64,000 nt of DNA from Lacihabitans sp. CS3-21 (GTDB taxonomy: Bacteria; Bacteroidota; Bacteroidia; Cytophagales; Spirosomataceae): positions 62,001-126,000 of the forward strand of contig NZ_RJUD01000003.1 in NCBI RefSeq assembly GCF_024343675.1, given 5' to 3'. The translations under genes were made by a program, and so were the position numbers. The notes beneath the pieces are model-generated. The model had not been told where the DNA came from, did no database searches, and worked only from the letters and a program-made list of their open reading frames with translations. This document shows, in pieces, positions 52,478-62,010 of this stretch. Position 1 is the first letter of the stretch; every line of letters starts with the position of its first letter.

Positions 52478-53377
52478 TTGAAAAATTGGTCTAGACTTTT
52501 TGTAATAATACTTTTTATTGCGGGTATACTTAGTGTTTTTCAATCTTGTAATGTACAAGACAATCTGGCTGTGCCTACAGAGGCAAATTTGCTACATAAG
52601 GGCTTATATGTGGATAGATTTCAAGACATTTTGGGCGATACTGCAAAGGAAAACAAGCTTCTAAGATATGTCAAATCGCATGATTTCAATGAGTTGAGTC
52701 TTTACGGTCTTTGGGAAATTACCAATAAACCAAGTAAGTATTCAAGTTTGGCTAGATTTATTTCAAAGGCCAGAACAAACTATGGTGTTACGAAAATATC
52801 TGCTACTCACAGCACCACAAAAGCATTTAATGAGTGTGAAGCCTATAACATGGGCAGAAACAATGAAAGTGAGAAATTCGATGTTTTTTCGATAGAAAAT
52901 GAGTGGTGGCAAACCAATCCTGAGTGTAATTACGCCTGTAATAAAAATCTGGTTATGCATGTAAAGGAACTTAAAATTCAGAATAAGGATAACTTTGACA
53001 CCGAAATTTACATTGGATGGCTAGATGCCCAAAACAATGATTACGAGGAAGCTAAGTTTTTGGTAGATAATCTTGATAAAATTGCTGTACATTGTTATGA
53101 TAATACGCCAAATTTTGCTTACACCAAAGAACGTCTTCTGCTTTTAGCAAAAGCCGCCAAAGAACTAGATAAAAAACCTGAGATTTTAATCATATTCAGT
53201 GCTGAACAAGAATTTATGTTTAAATTTTTTTCCAAAACTCATCAAAACAAGAACTTCATAACTGCGTTTGATGATTTTATAACAGATCTAAAAAAATCTA
53301 ATAGCTCCATTCTGTTAGACTTGAACTTCACGGGATATAAAATTTTCACTTATTCTGAAGCAGTTTTGGCTCGTTGA
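52478..53377 (+). CDS. Lipoprotein, TIM-barrel-like, unknown; TTG start
   Basis: A 299-residue lipoprotein: the signal MKNWSRLFVIILFIAGILSV continues to FQSC with the lipobox Cys at 24. It must start at TTG (52478): a stop is 9 bp upstream in frame and no ATG precedes the signal. The mature part has alternating strands and helices (LYVDRFQDILGDTAKENKLL, KISATHSTTKAF, FDVFSIENEWWQTNP, EIYIGWLDAQNND, KIAVHCYDNTPNF), compatible with a TIM barrel; the Glu in SIENEWW is a candidate active-site residue. I cannot assign a glycosidase family. Confidence 0.65.
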   Translation: MKNWSRLFVIILFIAGILSVFQSCNVQDNLAVPTEANLLHKGLYVDRFQDILGDTAKENKLLRYVKSHDFNELSLYGLWEITNKPSKYSSLARFISKARTNYGVTKISATHSTTKAFNECEAYNMGRNNESEKFDVFSIENEWWQTNPECNYACNKNLVMHVKELKIQNKDNFDTEIYIGWLDAQNNDYEEAKFLVDNLDKIAVHCYDNTPNFAYTKERLLLLAKAAKELDKKPEILIIFSAEQEFMFKFFSKTHQNKNFITAFDDFITDLKKSNSSILLDLNFTGYKIFTYSEAVLAR

Positions 53378-53443
53378 AAGTTAAGCATTGTTGAATATGT
53401 TCAAAAACCGCGTATCTTAGGACACAATTTATTCAATTCCTAT

Positions 53444-55102
53444 ATGAAAAAAATGCTTGTGCTTATCTTATGCACGATTTCTTTGTCTTTTCCCAGTTTT
53501 AAAACCTCCAGTTCAATAAAAGCCAATGTTCGTACTGCTGATGTAATCATTTATGGCGGCACATCGGCAGCAATTACTGCGGCTGTTCAAGTTAAAAAAA
53601 TGGGGAAATCTGTCATAATTGTTTCACCAGATTCACATTTAGGCGGGCTTTCCTCTGGCGGGCTGGGTTTTACTGATACTGGTAATAAGGAAGTAATTGG
53701 AGGACTTTCTCGTGAGTTTTATCAAAGGCTGTATGCTCATTACCAAGATCCAGAGGCTTGGAATTGGCAGAAAAAAGAAGAATATGGCAACAAAGGACAA
53801 GGTACTCCGGCAATTGATGGGGCTAACCGTACGATGTGGATATTTGAGCCACATGCTGCCGAAAAGGTGTTTGAAGACTTTGTTAAAGAATATAAATTGG
53901 TGGTTTTTCGTAATGAATGGTTGGATAGATCAAGTAACGGAATAGTCAAAACCAATGGAAGTATTGGTTCAATAAAGACTTTATCCGGTAATGTTTATAA
54001 AGGTAAAATGTTTATAGATGCCACATATGAAGGCGATTTGATGGCTCTTGCTGGTGTAAGTTATCATGTTGGGCGTGAAGCAAATAGTGTTTATAATGAA
54101 AAATGGAACGGAATACAAGCAGGAATTTTTCATCATGGCCATCATTTCAAATCCAAAATTAGCCCTTACAAAATAGTTGGTAATACCTCTAGTGGTTTGT
54201 TACCTGAAATATCATCAGAGAAACTGAGATCAAACGGAACGGGAGATAATAAAATTCAAGCTTATTGTTTCAGAATGTGCTTGAGCAATCATCCTGAAAA
54301 TCGAATTTCTTTTCCAAAACCCGTTGGTTATGATGCTGCAAGATATGAATTGGTGGCTAGGGTTTTTGATGCTGGTTGGAGAGAACTTTTTGACAAATAC
54401 GATGCAATTCCAAACCGGAAAACAGACACAAACAATCATGGGCCATTTAGTACAGATTACATTGGCAAAAATTATGATTATCCAGAAGCCAGCTATGAGC
54501 GACGTCAACAAATCATAAAAGACCATGAATTGTATCAGAAAGGTTTACTTTATTTCTTGCAAAACGACCCAAGTGTGCCAGCGGATGTTCACGAACAAAT
54601 GCAAAAATGGGGTCTTCCCAAGGACGAATTTAAAGACAACGGCAACTGGCCTCATCAATTATACATTCGGGAGGCTCGCCGTATGATTGGAGATTTTGTG
54701 ATGACAGAGGCTGATGCTCTTGGTAAGACGGTTGTTCCGAAACCTATCGGAATGGGTTCTTATACACTAGATTCTCACAATATTCAACGCTATGTGACCG
54801 AAGATGGTTATGTGCAAAACGAAGGAGATATTGGAGTGCATCCTGACAAACCCTATTCGATAGCCTATGGATCGATATTGCCGAAAGAATCAGAATGTAA
54901 CAATTTGCTTGTGCCCGTTTGCGTATCAAGCTCGCACATTGCTTATGGTTCTATCAGAATGGAGCCCGTTTTTATGATACTTGGTCAATCGGCTGCCACG
55001 GCGGCGGTTTTGTCTATTGAGAAAAAAATTGCCCCACAAAGACTTTCATATACTGATTTGGAGGCTACTTTGATAAAGTTTGGACAAAAATTGACCCTCT
55101 AA
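53444..55102 (+). CDS. Secreted FAD-dependent oxidoreductase
   Basis: A 552-residue exported protein (signal MKKMLVLILCTISLSFPSFK). The FAD-binding N-terminal fold reads ADVIIYGGTSAAITAAVQVKKMGKSVIIVSPDSHLGGLSSGGLGFTDTG; the PF12831-type family includes this GGTSA variant of the dinucleotide motif. Further: MFIDATYEGDLMALAGVSYHVGRE, LYIREARRMIGDFVMTE, LPVCVSSSHIAYGSIRMEPVFMILGQSAATAAVLS. Common in Bacteroidota glycan clusters; substrate unknown. It converges on the VCBS-repeat gene. Confidence 0.88.
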   Translation: MKKMLVLILCTISLSFPSFKTSSSIKANVRTADVIIYGGTSAAITAAVQVKKMGKSVIIVSPDSHLGGLSSGGLGFTDTGNKEVIGGLSREFYQRLYAHYQDPEAWNWQKKEEYGNKGQGTPAIDGANRTMWIFEPHAAEKVFEDFVKEYKLVVFRNEWLDRSSNGIVKTNGSIGSIKTLSGNVYKGKMFIDATYEGDLMALAGVSYHVGREANSVYNEKWNGIQAGIFHHGHHFKSKISPYKIVGNTSSGLLPEISSEKLRSNGTGDNKIQAYCFRMCLSNHPENRISFPKPVGYDAARYELVARVFDAGWRELFDKYDAIPNRKTDTNNHGPFSTDYIGKNYDYPEASYERRQQIIKDHELYQKGLLYFLQNDPSVPADVHEQMQKWGLPKDEFKDNGNWPHQLYIREARRMIGDFVMTEADALGKTVVPKPIGMGSYTLDSHNIQRYVTEDGYVQNEGDIGVHPDKPYSIAYGSILPKESECNNLLVPVCVSSSHIAYGSIRMEPVFMILGQSAATAAVLSIEKKIAPQRLSYTDLEATLIKFGQKLTL

Positions 55103-55128
55103 AGGTGGGGATTAAATTTGTCTTTTTT

Positions 55129-55154
55129 AACCACCTCGACCGGTCGAGGTGGTT
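55129..55154. terminator. 26-bp perfect palindrome between convergent genes
   Basis: AACCACCTCGACC (55129-55141) is followed at once by its reverse complement (55142-55154). Being GC-rich in AT-rich surroundings and lying between two convergent genes, it acts best as a bidirectional terminator. There is a T-run upstream at 55123-55128 but none after it, so it may also be a protein-binding or repetitive palindromic site. Confidence 0.6.
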
Positions 55155-55183
55155 AATATATCTTTAATTCATTTCTTACAAAA

Positions 55184-56338
55184 TCATTTCCCACCATTCT
55201 CTAGCAAAAACACTCCATTTTTATTAGCAATGATGATATCGAGTTTTTTGTCTTTGTTCATGTCTTTTACAGATATGTTGAGGCCCGCACCAGAGTCGGA
55301 GTCTATTATGTGTTCGGTGTAGTAAGGAGCTTTTTTGGGATGAAGGTCAAACCACATCAGTATAGGTGTATCGCCATCACCAGCATCGTTTCCGTTATGG
55401 GCTAGGAATCTTTTACCTGTGATATAATCTTTCCTGCCGTCGCCGTTGATATCTGCCATTATAGAAGAGTGAGTTTGGGCGGTAGTACGACTAATTTCAT
55501 GCATTTTGAAGTTGATTTGTCCATTTTCATTTATTTGTTCATACCACCAAACGCCTAACTTATGGGCAGAAGCCGTCAGAACATCGTTTTTGCCATCACC
55601 GTTCATATCCAAAACTTGCATGTGAGAGCATGCGTCGCCCAGATTAGCTGCATGAAATGTCCAATCTCCCGAACTTTGGTTTTTTTTGCCTTCAAACCAG
55701 CCTTCTTTAATTACAACATCCTTTATACCGTCCATATTTATATCGCCAAAGCCTATACCGTGCGAAAATCTCTCCGTTCCGTTCACATTTTCTTTACTGA
55801 TATTATGTCTTTTCCATTCGGTTTCACCTTTTTTTGTAGGTGCCTGTAGCCAAACTATCTGTTTTTTCTTTACATCGCCACACAAGAGGTCTAAACGTCC
55901 GTCACCATCAATATCTATAAATCCAGGAGATTCGTTGGCAATGCCCATGGAGTCGGCCATAATGTGTTTTTGCCATTGGCCGGGTTTGTTTTTCGGATTT
56001 TCGAACCAAAATGCAGGTTTACCTGGGTAATCAATGATAATTACATCTTCCCAGCCATCAAGGTTTACGTCCATAGCGTGGTTCAGGAACGACTCGCAGT
56101 ATTCTTTTCTTGGGTCGAATGTCCTTGAAGGTGCCATTTCGTGGCGTATCCATTTGGGTGCTTCGAACCAATAATAACCTGCAATGATGTCTGTTTTGCC
56201 ATCTTTGTTGAGGTCAGCTACGGCTACTCCTTCAGAAACGAAGTCTCTTGTTAAGACCGTTTTTTTGAATGTTGGGACTTGACCAATCGCAATTGATACA
56301 ATTAGGCAGAAAATGGATAGAATTGTTATTTTTTTCAT
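55184..56338 (-). CDS. Secreted VCBS/FG-GAP repeat protein
   Basis: A 384-residue exported protein (signal MKKITILSIFCLIVSIAIGQ). About six repeats of a seven-bladed propeller type carry Ca-binding loops: VADLNKDGKTDIIAGYYWF, DVNLDGWEDVIIIDYPG, DIDGDGRLDLLCGDV, DINMDGIKDVVIKEGWFEG, DMNGDGKNDVLTASAH, DINGDGRKDYITGKRF, and the last DMNKDKKLDIIIANKNG. Probably a ligand- or polysaccharide-binding propeller. 58 bp separate it from the dehydrogenase gene upstream, so they may share a transcript. Confidence 0.88.
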   Translation of the reverse strand: MKKITILSIFCLIVSIAIGQVPTFKKTVLTRDFVSEGVAVADLNKDGKTDIIAGYYWFEAPKWIRHEMAPSRTFDPRKEYCESFLNHAMDVNLDGWEDVIIIDYPGKPAFWFENPKNKPGQWQKHIMADSMGIANESPGFIDIDGDGRLDLLCGDVKKKQIVWLQAPTKKGETEWKRHNISKENVNGTERFSHGIGFGDINMDGIKDVVIKEGWFEGKKNQSSGDWTFHAANLGDACSHMQVLDMNGDGKNDVLTASAHKLGVWWYEQINENGQINFKMHEISRTTAQTHSSIMADINGDGRKDYITGKRFLAHNGNDAGDGDTPILMWFDLHPKKAPYYTEHIIDSDSGAGLNISVKDMNKDKKLDIIIANKNGVFLLENGGK

Positions 56339-56396
56339 TGGGTTGAATTTTTGACACCTAGTGAACGGAGTTTTATAAAAAGTTAATAGACAATTT

Positions 56397-59264
56397 TTAG
56401 TGGTTCGTTTCTAATATTTTCTCTATCAACATCATGTTTTCGTGATTCTCGTGAGAATGTCCAAGACGCAAGTTTAGAGCTTTCAGGGCTTTTTTTGACT
56501 CTTCGTTTTGAATTGCTCCAATTCGTTGAATCATATAATTTAGCATTTTAGGCATTTTAGATTTTTCGGCTAAAATAATTGCTCTATTGGGGTCAAGTTC
56601 GGCTAATGGTTCAGAGGCATACCATAGCATCAAAGGCATGTTTTGATCTGATGCATCCATTTCATTTTTTGTCAATATTTCCAACACATTCCAGCGGTTT
56701 GAAGCTTCCAAGCGTAACATTCCTGAAGTTAAATATAATCGAACCAAAGGCGATTTTTCTGACCTTGCCAATGTTTCAAAACTTGTTAAAGTTTCTTCAG
56801 AAACAGTTTTTTTCTCGGTTAAAAATTGTATCGCCCAACTTCTGATGTTTTCATCAGCATGTGTTAGTAAATCTCTCAATTCTTTCTCTGAAATACCTTT
56901 AACTACTTGCAAAGTCCACAATGCACGCAATTTTCGTGTTACATCTGGATTTTTGTTTAGTATATCTTTCAAAGCTGCGTTAACTGCATTATTTCCACCT
57001 CTTTCTTGCAAAATGGTCCTAGCTTGACGCACAAAATATTCGTTTCTATGTAATTGATAATTGACCAATTCCATGTCTGTGGCTTTCCACAAATCCACTT
57101 TTGTAAACTTGTCATTTTCGTGGGTGATTTTGAAAATCCTCCCCATGGTTTTATCATGAACGTCAGGATTTGAACTATGGCATTGGTTTTTATCGTACCA
57201 GTCAATGGCGTAAACTGAGCCGTTTTGGTCGTATTTCATGTTGAGCCACTGACTCCAAGAGTCATTCATGGCTAAGAAATCTTTTCGGTGTGATGCTACA
57301 TATCCAGAGCCTTTTCGGGCGAGTAGGTCGTTGTTGAGTTTTGCACCATTTATGTTGTTCATAAATATGGTGTTTCGATATTCTTTTGGCCAAGTGTCGC
57401 CTCCCAAATATATCATTGCTCCTGCGTGTGCATGCCCACCACCAGCAGAACCAGATCTAAAATTTCCAGCGTGTGGGCCTCTTTCGCCTACATAGTGTTT
57501 ATGGTCGGCTATTGTCTTGATTTCATCGAAGGTATAAGGGTTGAAACTTTTGCCTGCCTGTCGCTGATAACGAGCACCTTGAATAACGTGATACATGTGC
57601 GGAATCACACATACCGTAATAAATGGATGGCCATAATCATTAAAATCTATACCCCAAGGATTGCTAGTTCCTTCCGCAAAAACCTCAAATTTGTGTTCTA
57701 TTGGATGAAATCGCCACACCCCTGCATTAATTTTGGTACGCTCGCTATCCGGTGCACCTGGTTTTCCGACGTTGGAATGCGTAAAAACACCATGTACACC
57801 ATAAAGCCAACCGTCAGGGCCCCAACGAAGATTGTTGAGTACTTCATGTGTGTCTTGTGTTCCCCAACCGTCGAGGAGTTTTTGTGGTGGACCAAGTGGT
57901 TTGTCATTTTGGAGGTCAGCCGGAATAAACAGAAGGTATGGAGCAGCACCAAGCCAAACCCCGCCCATCCCAACTTCTATACCACTGACCAAATTAAGAT
58001 TTTCCATAAAAACCTTTCTAGAGTCAAGCGTGCCATCGCCATTGGTGTCTTCGAAAATTAAAATTCTATCTTTGCCTTCGCCTTCTTTTGCAGGAGTTGG
58101 ATAGGTGTGTCCCTCCACTACCCAAAGTCTTCCACGGGCATCAATAGTAAAGCTTATGGGTCTTACGATATCTGGCTCCGCTGCAGCCAAAGTTATTTTA
58201 AATCCCTTGGGCAATGTCATGACTTTGGCGGCCTCTGTACCTGAAAGACCGGCATTCAAAACTCTGTCAAGTGGTGGTAAAATGATGATGTCTTTTTGAA
58301 ATAATTCATTTTCAAATTCTGGCCGTTCAGAATAAAAAAGGAAATTGTCGAAGTTTATGTGAGCCCATTTGTCGTTTGATATATAAGGAATTTGTGAAAT
58401 GCCAGTTTCGTTGTCTATGATTCTAATGAAAATGTTTTTGCCCAAATAAGGCTTCAAATTAGCCACAACGGGCTGCAATGTAGCTCTTCCTTGTCCTGTG
58501 GATTGAAAAATAACTTTGTTGGTTTCGGCTAGAACCAATTCTACTCTTGTATCTACTAAAGCTCCACCAGAAACCAAGAAACTGGCAAAAGGATGTGTAA
58601 TTTTAAAGGTAGTAGATTTCAAAGTTCCTGTCAGTTTATAATTGATATTACCGCCACTGCTGAGGAAATTTTTCCCCTCAGCTCCAATCTTCATTTCTTT
58701 TTCATGGAGCGGCGAAGTGTTTTCGCCAACAATTGGATTTTTGAAAGCATCGCCAGTGGCTGTCCAATCTTGAATATTTCCGTACTCGAAATTGAGATTA
58801 AGCGGTTTCCCATTTTTTATTGGGACTTTCCCAATCACAACTTTTGGGGCTAAAGAACCTTCAACTACTTCAAATTTCCCCACCATCCCAGCTGCTCGGT
58901 GTCCTGGAACAGTGCAAAAATAGGTGTCGCTATTTTCTGCTATAAAAGTGATGCTGGTAGTAGCTCCTTTTTCAAAAATAGTTTTGCTTTTTACGCCCAG
59001 TTTTTCCATCGAAATATCGTGTGTCATAACTTCGCCATTGGTAATAGTGATGCGAACTCTCATGCCTTTATTGGCTTTTAAAACAGGATTGCGAGTGCCG
59101 TTTTTCGCAAAATAGCCTAACATAGTGGCTTCTAGGAAGTATTCTTTGTCGATTTTAGTGGTATCTTCTAAAATAGATTTTTGCTGAAAAGAAGATGCTG
59201 TTTTGCTAAATATCCAAAAACTTGTAAAACAAATTAGTGCAATAGAGATACGTAGTAAAGTCAT
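56397..59264 (-). CDS. PVC-type dehydrogenase fused to an N-terminal cupredoxin
   Basis: A 955-residue exported protein. Residues about 40-135 are a cupredoxin with type-1 copper ligands His82 (MTHDISM), Cys117 and His122 (YFCTVPGHRAAG) and Met127. A galactose-binding-like part follows (about 160-320). Residues about 340-715 are the PVC-type sugar dehydrogenase beta-propeller (MTLPKGFKITLAAAEPDIVRP, LWVVEGHTYPTPAKEGEGKDRILIFEDTNGDGTLDSRKVF, NLRWGPDGWLYGVHGVF). The C-terminal 230 residues are HEAT-like. No CxxCH heme motif is present, so copper may replace cytochrome as the electron carrier. Confidence 0.87.
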   Translation of the reverse strand: MTLLRISIALICFTSFWIFSKTASSFQQKSILEDTTKIDKEYFLEATMLGYFAKNGTRNPVLKANKGMRVRITITNGEVMTHDISMEKLGVKSKTIFEKGATTSITFIAENSDTYFCTVPGHRAAGMVGKFEVVEGSLAPKVVIGKVPIKNGKPLNLNFEYGNIQDWTATGDAFKNPIVGENTSPLHEKEMKIGAEGKNFLSSGGNINYKLTGTLKSTTFKITHPFASFLVSGGALVDTRVELVLAETNKVIFQSTGQGRATLQPVVANLKPYLGKNIFIRIIDNETGISQIPYISNDKWAHINFDNFLFYSERPEFENELFQKDIIILPPLDRVLNAGLSGTEAAKVMTLPKGFKITLAAAEPDIVRPISFTIDARGRLWVVEGHTYPTPAKEGEGKDRILIFEDTNGDGTLDSRKVFMENLNLVSGIEVGMGGVWLGAAPYLLFIPADLQNDKPLGPPQKLLDGWGTQDTHEVLNNLRWGPDGWLYGVHGVFTHSNVGKPGAPDSERTKINAGVWRFHPIEHKFEVFAEGTSNPWGIDFNDYGHPFITVCVIPHMYHVIQGARYQRQAGKSFNPYTFDEIKTIADHKHYVGERGPHAGNFRSGSAGGGHAHAGAMIYLGGDTWPKEYRNTIFMNNINGAKLNNDLLARKGSGYVASHRKDFLAMNDSWSQWLNMKYDQNGSVYAIDWYDKNQCHSSNPDVHDKTMGRIFKITHENDKFTKVDLWKATDMELVNYQLHRNEYFVRQARTILQERGGNNAVNAALKDILNKNPDVTRKLRALWTLQVVKGISEKELRDLLTHADENIRSWAIQFLTEKKTVSEETLTSFETLARSEKSPLVRLYLTSGMLRLEASNRWNVLEILTKNEMDASDQNMPLMLWYASEPLAELDPNRAIILAEKSKMPKMLNYMIQRIGAIQNEESKKALKALNLRLGHSHENHENMMLIEKILETNH

Positions 59265-59358
59265 TTTTTATATGATGATTGAATATTGTCTTTTTGTAAA
59301 TGATATGAAATTAAACACAGAAGTATGAAAAAATCAAAGTCATTCCATAATCAAAAAA

Positions 59359-59988
59359 TTATAGCTCGGTTATGTAAATATCTTTGAAAGCTACTTGAGC
59401 CTTTCCACCACCATGAATTTGTAAACCTATAAGACCAGTTTGGGGAATGTTGGCATCTAACTCGGTGTAATCTACTGTTTGGTGACCATTGATGTACAAT
59501 CTGATTCTACTTCCTTCCGCTTTTACTTCGTAGTCGTTCCAGTCGTTAATTTTTATCCATTTCAGTACTTGTGCAGAATCTGGCTTGGCAATGGTTTTGT
59601 TTCGTCTGGATTCGTCATAAAGGCTTGCCCAATAATTTTTGCCCCAATCTGCCTGATAACCAATCATTTCGTTTGCTGGATCGCTGGATCTTATGCTACG
59701 AAATTGTATACCTGAGTTAATAAATCCATCTGAGCCCGTTAATTTTACTTTAAGTTTTAGTATAAAATTATCGTAGGTTCTAGCCGTACAAAGGAAGTCG
59801 TTTTGCGGAACAGTTTTTTCCAAAGAACCACCTACAATGGCTGCATTTTCTATTTTCCACGTATTTTTGATATCTCCTTGCCAGCCATTGAAGGTTTTTC
59901 CATCGAAAAGTGGAGTAGATTTTTGAGAAGTATGTACCACAAAACCGCACAGCCCAAAGACTATTGCCGCCAGAATAAGTTTTTTCAT
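59359..59988 (-). CDS. DUF1080 (3-keto-glycoside hydrolase-like) exported protein
   Basis: A 209-residue protein with signal MKKLILAAIVFGLCGFVVHT. The laminin-G/concanavalin-like DUF1080 domain is complete: FDGKTFNGWQGDIKNTWKIENAAIVGG, NDFLCTARTYDNFILKLKVKLTG, NSGIQFRSIRSSDP, IGYQADWGKNYWASLYDESRRN, VKAEGSRIRLYINGHQTVDYTE, GLIGLQIHGGGKAQVAFKDIYI. Some members cleave 3-keto disaccharides made by secreted dehydrogenases. It lies 94 bp upstream of the PVC-type dehydrogenase on the same strand, which supports that pathway. Confidence 0.92.
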   Translation of the reverse strand: MKKLILAAIVFGLCGFVVHTSQKSTPLFDGKTFNGWQGDIKNTWKIENAAIVGGSLEKTVPQNDFLCTARTYDNFILKLKVKLTGSDGFINSGIQFRSIRSSDPANEMIGYQADWGKNYWASLYDESRRNKTIAKPDSAQVLKWIKINDWNDYEVKAEGSRIRLYINGHQTVDYTELDANIPQTGLIGLQIHGGGKAQVAFKDIYITEL

Positions 59989-60116
59989 TTATGGTTGAAT
60001 TTTAAAAGGTGATTGTAAATCACTTTTGTCTTGCTAAATTAATAAAAATTCTTAGAAAAACAAAGATTTTTATCTTGCAGAATGTGATGTTTTAGCCATA
60101 ATGAATCAAAATATTT

Positions 60117-61814
60117 TTAATAAATGTTTATCACATGATTAAATGGCGTAAATCCCGTAATATAAATTGTTGGAGCATCCATGGCGGGTAATGCCCCTCG
60201 TAATTGGAGGCCTTTATGCTCAATTTTTCCGGGTCCAAAACTGATTTTATCTTCGCCCACTACGTATTCTCCCTGTTGACTAGAAAATAGGTAAGAATTT
60301 GATATTTGCTCAACACCCTTAAAAATACCGCCTGGTCTGAAAATTAGTTCTAATGAAACTGGCACATTGTCGGTGCCTTTCATTTCGATTTCTACTTCTA
60401 TGCCTTGCTGTTTTTCTACAATTTTGACTGTAGTTTCTAATTTCTGAATTTCGCTTTGTTTTCTCAGATTCCTTGGCATTTTCTCAAAATCTCCATCAGG
60501 CGAAATTTGGTCTTTTTCAAATGGCTGATAATATGGTCCTTCCAAAGTTTTATTAAGTATCCAAGTGTCGCCCAATAGTTCTATTTTTTCTGAATCAAAC
60601 TGACCTTTACCAAAAAACGAACAAGCCACTCGCATGGCTTGCAATACTGCATTTCCTTTGTGAAATGTGAGCCAACTGGTATTTTTCGATAATATAGTAC
60701 AATCCCAATTTTCTCGTCTGATACGAACTAAGCCTGAATAAGGAAATGCTTTTAAATAGTTTGTTGGCAGAGCTTGACTGGCTGGTAATTCTCGCCAAAG
60801 TTGTGGGTTTTCAAGAAAATAAGCCAAATATCCTGAAAGTGCCTGGGGTGAATTGGTCTTTTCAATCAATCGGCATGCGGCGGCCATTTGTCCATTATTA
60901 TCCATCAAGCCCATATAGCGGTAGTTCCCGTAATAAACAGACATTTTACCTATTACTCCACGGTCTTGTCTGCTCGAAGCTTCTGTCACCACTTCACCAT
61001 TTGGATGTATATAATAGAGCGTCATTAAAAGGTTTTTACGGACATGCTCGAGCAATTCAGGTTTATTTAGCCCCTTTGCAATGTCTATTAATGCCCTGTT
61101 TACGATGGGTGAATAAACATGTGTGCTTTTTTCGGTGTATTGTCCATCTGTATCGATGTCGATATGTTCTGCCAACCACTGTTCTGCTCTATTTACCAGT
61201 CTTTTGTCTGGGAAAACCTCATTTATTTTTACCAAAGCCGCAGAAACTACCCAACGGTGGTTTGGGGTGTGAATTCCGCCAACTATCAGTGCTTCTGCGG
61301 CATTTTTTATAAATTTTTCTAGAAAAGCCAATGTTTTTCCCGAACCAGTAATTTTGGTTTCTTTCAGAAATTTATAAGCTGGAATGATGTTTTCTAGGAC
61401 AAATGCAGTGTCAGGTGTAGAGTGGAAATTCGTAGATAGCAAATCTATAGTTCCGTCTGAATATTGAAATCTCAACAACGCCTCGGCAGCCTGTTCGACA
61501 GTTATTAATGTTTCATTTGATTGATAAAAATGCGATTCTGCACAAAACATTAACATACAAGCTCTGCCAATATATCCTGCTGTAGAATGTGGATTCGGCA
61601 TTTCGGTGGCATCCATAAACGCCCCATAATGTTTTTTCGACGTGTCACTCACTCTTGATTTTTTAAAACTAGGCATCTGTTCATCAAGGATTTTTATCCA
61701 TTCTAATAGCCAAACAGGTTTTGATTCGTACGTATTTGACAAAGCGGTAAATCCTAAAAAAGGCACTGCACAGAGTGTTCCTATGCTTGATTGAATGAAT
61801 GAGCGTCTTTGCAT
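60117..61814 (-). CDS. Tat-exported alpha/alpha-toroid-like protein, possible polysaccharide lyase
   Basis: A 565-residue protein starting at the ATG at 61814: MQRRSFIQSSIGTLCAVPFLG, a twin-arginine leader. The -7 box at 61848-61841 on the minus strand excludes the longer start at 61856. The N-terminal 330 residues are helical with repeat hairpins (AEALLRFQYSDGTIDLLSTNFHSTPDTAFVLENIIPAYKFL, HRWVVSAALVKINEVFPDKR) as in heparinase II/III-like and other alpha/alpha-toroid enzymes; a beta-sandwich follows. I infer a lyase or unsaturated-glycuronyl hydrolase role, without a catalytic assignment. Confidence 0.68.
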   Translation of the reverse strand: MQRRSFIQSSIGTLCAVPFLGFTALSNTYESKPVWLLEWIKILDEQMPSFKKSRVSDTSKKHYGAFMDATEMPNPHSTAGYIGRACMLMFCAESHFYQSNETLITVEQAAEALLRFQYSDGTIDLLSTNFHSTPDTAFVLENIIPAYKFLKETKITGSGKTLAFLEKFIKNAAEALIVGGIHTPNHRWVVSAALVKINEVFPDKRLVNRAEQWLAEHIDIDTDGQYTEKSTHVYSPIVNRALIDIAKGLNKPELLEHVRKNLLMTLYYIHPNGEVVTEASSRQDRGVIGKMSVYYGNYRYMGLMDNNGQMAAACRLIEKTNSPQALSGYLAYFLENPQLWRELPASQALPTNYLKAFPYSGLVRIRRENWDCTILSKNTSWLTFHKGNAVLQAMRVACSFFGKGQFDSEKIELLGDTWILNKTLEGPYYQPFEKDQISPDGDFEKMPRNLRKQSEIQKLETTVKIVEKQQGIEVEIEMKGTDNVPVSLELIFRPGGIFKGVEQISNSYLFSSQQGEYVVGEDKISFGPGKIEHKGLQLRGALPAMDAPTIYITGFTPFNHVINIY

Positions 61815-61840
61815 TGCATTGTAGGTTGAATAGGTATCTT

Positions 61841-61848
61841 CAAAAATA
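61841..61848 (-). promoter_or_regulatory. Predicted promoter -7 box of the toroid gene
   Basis: On the minus strand TATTTTTG, exact match to TAnnTTTG; leader of about 22 nt to the ATG at 61814. Confidence 0.55.
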
Positions 61849-62010
61849 ATAGCCACACAATTTTACTGAATTATTGCTTTAAATTATTAATTGTCAAGAA
61901 GTTTTAAGGATAATTTATGTTGATTTTTGGACATTAAAATAAATCAGTGAATTGTTTAAACTTTTCAATACCTATTACTTTTAGTAGTTTCTGGTTTTAA
62001 GGTATTGGTC

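Noticed and set aside
57426-58061. 211-residue plus-strand frame inside the cupredoxin-dehydrogenase gene
   Set aside because: Antisense shadow of the propeller domain; Cys/Trp-rich composition without a family.
60746-61312. 188-residue plus-strand frame inside the toroid gene
   Set aside because: Antisense shadow of the conserved protein.
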